A stretch of 64,000 nt of DNA, taken from positions 124,001 to 188,000 of the forward strand of contig NZ_PDVP01000007.1 in assembly GCF_002727065.1 (NCBI RefSeq), written 5' to 3'. How positions within the stretch are numbered: the first letter of the stretch is position 1; every line of letters begins with the position of its first letter. A program made the translations under genes and the position numbers. The notes beneath the pieces are model-generated. The model had not been told where the DNA came from and searched no databases. It saw only the letters and a program-made list of their open reading frames with translations. This document shows positions 61,360-64,000 of this stretch, in pieces. The DNA comes from Zhengella mangrovi (GTDB lineage Bacteria; Pseudomonadota; Alphaproteobacteria; Rhizobiales; Rhizobiaceae).

Positions 61360-62244
61360 ATGGAACAATTCCTGCAGGTTCTCCTGTCGGGCCTTGCCAC
61401 GGGCTCGATCTATGCGCTCGCCGCGATCGGCTTCACTCTGGTCTGGCAGGCGGCGCAGACGGTGAATTTCGCCCAGGGCGAATTCGTCATGCTGCCGGCC
61501 TTCTTCGTGCTGATCGCGATGAACTCCGGCCTGCCGCTGCCGCTGGCGCTGATCGTCGCGCTCGCCGTCTCGGTCTTCGTGCTCGGCTTCCTGTTCAAGA
61601 AGGCGATCGTGGAGCCGATGCAGAAGCACGGCAACGGTGGCGGCCTGTCGCTGATCATCGCGACCATGGCGCTGGCGATCTTCCTCAAGGAGAGCGTGAA
61701 GGAATTCTACGGCGCCGAGGCGCAGCCCTATCCGCCGCTGATCTCCGGCGGCACCTGGAACATCGGCGGGGCCATCGTGTCGGTGACCGACATCGCCCAC
61801 CTGGCGATCTCGCTCGGCGTGGTGGTAGGCCTGACGTTGTTCCTGAACCGCACGCGGACGGGCCGGGCCATGCAGGCGACCGCGCAGAACCCGGCGGTGG
61901 CGGAGATCCTGGGCGTCGATACCAACCGCATGGTGCTCTATACATTCCTCATCAATGCCGCTCTGGCGTCGCTGGCCTCCTTCCTGATCACCCCGGTCTA
62001 TCTCGCCAAGTTCTCCAATGGCGAATACCTCGGCCTCATCGCCTTCATCGCGGCGATCGTCGGCGGCTTCAACCAGATCCGCGGGGCGCTGGCCGGCGGG
62101 CTCCTGATCGGCGTGCTGGACAACATCACGGCGACCTACATCACCGCGGAATACCGCGCGGCGATCCCGCTGGTGCTGCTCATCGGCATCATCCTGTTCC
62201 GCCCGCAGGGCCTGCTCGGCACATCGGAAGGGAGGACCGTCTGA
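61360..62244 (+). CDS. livH: Branched-chain-type ABC transporter permease, LivH family
   Basis: A 294-residue permease with about eight membrane helices. Family signatures: GLATGSIYALAAIGFTLVWQ and TVNFAQGEFVML at the N terminus, and GRAMQATAQNPAVAEILGVDTNRM, the cytoplasmic coupling loop. The end of the gene shares one base with the next start (TGATG). Substrate is set by the binding protein, so livH here is a family symbol. Confidence 0.92.
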   Translation: MEQFLQVLLSGLATGSIYALAAIGFTLVWQAAQTVNFAQGEFVMLPAFFVLIAMNSGLPLPLALIVALAVSVFVLGFLFKKAIVEPMQKHGNGGGLSLIIATMALAIFLKESVKEFYGAEAQPYPPLISGGTWNIGGAIVSVTDIAHLAISLGVVVGLTLFLNRTRTGRAMQATAQNPAVAEILGVDTNRMVLYTFLINAALASLASFLITPVYLAKFSNGEYLGLIAFIAAIVGGFNQIRGALAGGLLIGVLDNITATYITAEYRAAIPLVLLIGIILFRPQGLLGTSEGRTV

Positions 62245-63250
62245 TGAACGCCATTCCGAAATGGCTCTGGATCGCGCTCGGGCTGGCAGTGCTCATCGTC
62301 GCGCCGATCGGACAGGGCAACTATTTCACGCTGATCCTGTGTTCCTGGCTGATGTTCACCATCGCCGCCATGGGGCTGAACCTGACGCTCGGCTACGCCG
62401 GGCAGATCAGCCTGGCGCAGGCCTCCTTCATGGCCGTCGGCGCCTATATCACCGCGCTCCTGACGCTCAACGGGATCCACTGGATCGTCGCCATGCCGGC
62501 CGCCGTCGTGGCCTGCTTCTTCATCGGCCTGCTGGTCGGCTTCCCGGCGCTGCGCGTCAAGGGCCATTTCCTGGCCTTCGTGACGCTGGCGTTCAACACG
62601 CTGGTGGTGCTGGTGCTGCGCAACGAGGACTGGCTGACCGGCGGATCCTACGGCAAGTTCAACATGCCGCGGCCCGATTTCTGGATCTTCAACACGGCGC
62701 GCAAGTCGGACGTGCTGGGCATCGCGCTGTCGTCCAACCAGAAGATCTACTACCTGTGCCTGATCACCTTCGTCGTCTTCGCGGCGCTGATGTACGGCCT
62801 GATCCGCTCGCCCTGGGGCCGCGCGTTCAAGGGGCTGAGGGAAAACCCGATCCGGGCGGAGAGCCTCGGCCTCGACACCCGGCGCATCACGTTGCTCGCC
62901 TTTGCCATCGGATCGGCCGGCGGCGGGCTCGCGGGGTCGCTGATGTCGCCGGTGGTGCAGTTCATCGAGCCGAATTCCTTCGCGCTGGTGCATTCGCTGC
63001 GCATCCTGCTGATGGTCGTCGTCGGCGGCGCGGGCTATTTCTTCGGGCCGATGCTCGGGGCGGCGGTGGTGATCCTGCTGCCGGAGTTCCTGCGCTTCAC
63101 CCAGGGCTACTATCTCATCCTCTACTCGGTCGCCGTCATCATTCTGATGGTCTATTCGCCGTCCGGGCTGATGGGGATCGGTGACCGCATCCTGTCGAAA
63201 CTGCGCCCGCAGCGGGTGGTGCGCGGCGACATGAAGGAAGGAGCGCAGCT

Positions 63251-63254
<4 letters not shown>
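62244..63254 (+). CDS. livM: Branched-chain-type ABC transporter permease, LivM family
   Basis: A 336-residue permease with about nine membrane helices. Visible: LNLTLGYAGQISLAQASFMAVGAYITALL in parts (LivM signature), GRAFKGLRENPIRAESLGLDTRRI (coupling loop) and a C-terminal PSGLMGIGDRIL. The stop overlaps the ATPase start by 4 bases. Confidence 0.92.
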
Positions 63255-63997
<743 letters not shown>

Positions 63998-64000
63998 GCC

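Overview
The window is a gene-dense (roughly 90 % coding), high-GC segment of a bacterial chromosome. Several family markers point to an alphaproteobacterium, most likely of the order Hyphomicrobiales (Rhizobiales): a DUF1476 F1-ATPase inhibitor (zeta) subunit, separate purS/purQ/purL genes, a gbpR-chvE-gguAB sugar module, a CGFS glutaredoxin plus BolA pair, a CoxD/CoxE/XdhC maturation cluster, and an RNA with three anti-Shine-Dalgarno loops resembling the rhizobial alpha-r14 small RNAs. Genus and species cannot be fixed from the sequence alone. I see no tRNA, rRNA, insertion sequence, prophage, CRISPR array or replication origin.

Layout. 1-15 kb: housekeeping. De novo purine synthesis (purC, purS, purQ, purL, purB), bolA/grxD, rpe, and small or hypothetical genes interleaved with them, plus a DUF1476 gene, an HpcH/HpaI aldolase, two small hydrolases, a P1 peptidase and an orphan Liv-type binding protein. 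15.4-20.8 kb: a flavin reductase, then a tight plus-strand operon moxR (coxD)-coxE-xdhC split in two-moeA/mocA fusion. These are maturation factors for a molybdenum hydroxylase, but the enzyme's own structural genes are absent from the window. 20.8-23.7 kb: five secreted proteins in a row, three of them paralogues ending in an R-C-E tail and one resembling a single-domain PapD-like chaperone, with no usher. 23.7-26.7 kb: small secreted and hypothetical genes, a 48-residue DUF3563 gene and the small RNA. 26.7-30.1 kb: acyl-CoA ligase, an atypical shikimate dehydrogenase homologue and aroQ, with a 38-bp direct repeat of palindromic units between the first two.

31-41.2 kb: a ten-kilobase sugar island. 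A LysR regulator (gbpR-like) diverges from chvE-gguA-gguB (sugar ABC transporter), followed by a sugar 1-dehydrogenase, dgoK, dgoA, a DapA-family dehydratase, a lactonase and a ketoglutarate-semialdehyde dehydrogenase, ending in a clear terminator. It can serve both the De Ley-Doudoroff route for D-galactose and the non-phosphorylative route for L-arabinose, but the aldonate dehydratase is missing. 41.2-47.5 kb: a mix of a CMD-family protein, a TPR-sulfotransferase, an FMN-binding glutamate-synthase-like protein, an M24 peptidase and an AEC transporter. 47.5-52.1 kb: a TadG-like VWA protein, a chemoreceptor with a C-terminal xWxxF tether, and CheW.

52.1-64 kb: a divergent catabolic island around a 216-bp intergenic region with two palindromes. 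Minus strand: Gfo/Idh/MocA oxidoreductase, IclR regulator, a ketosteroid-dehydrogenase-like flavoprotein, NIPSNAP and a TIM-barrel isomerase, largely translationally coupled. Plus strand: a second flavoprotein of the same family, a second shikimate-dehydrogenase homologue and a Liv-type ABC transporter (binding protein, two permeases, one ATPase) that runs to the window edge. The substrate is unknown; a hydroaromatic or cyclic acid is my best inference.

The observations most worth following are the anti-SD small RNA at 26.2 kb, the usher-less pilin-like cluster at 21-23.7 kb, and the IclR-governed two-flavoprotein island.
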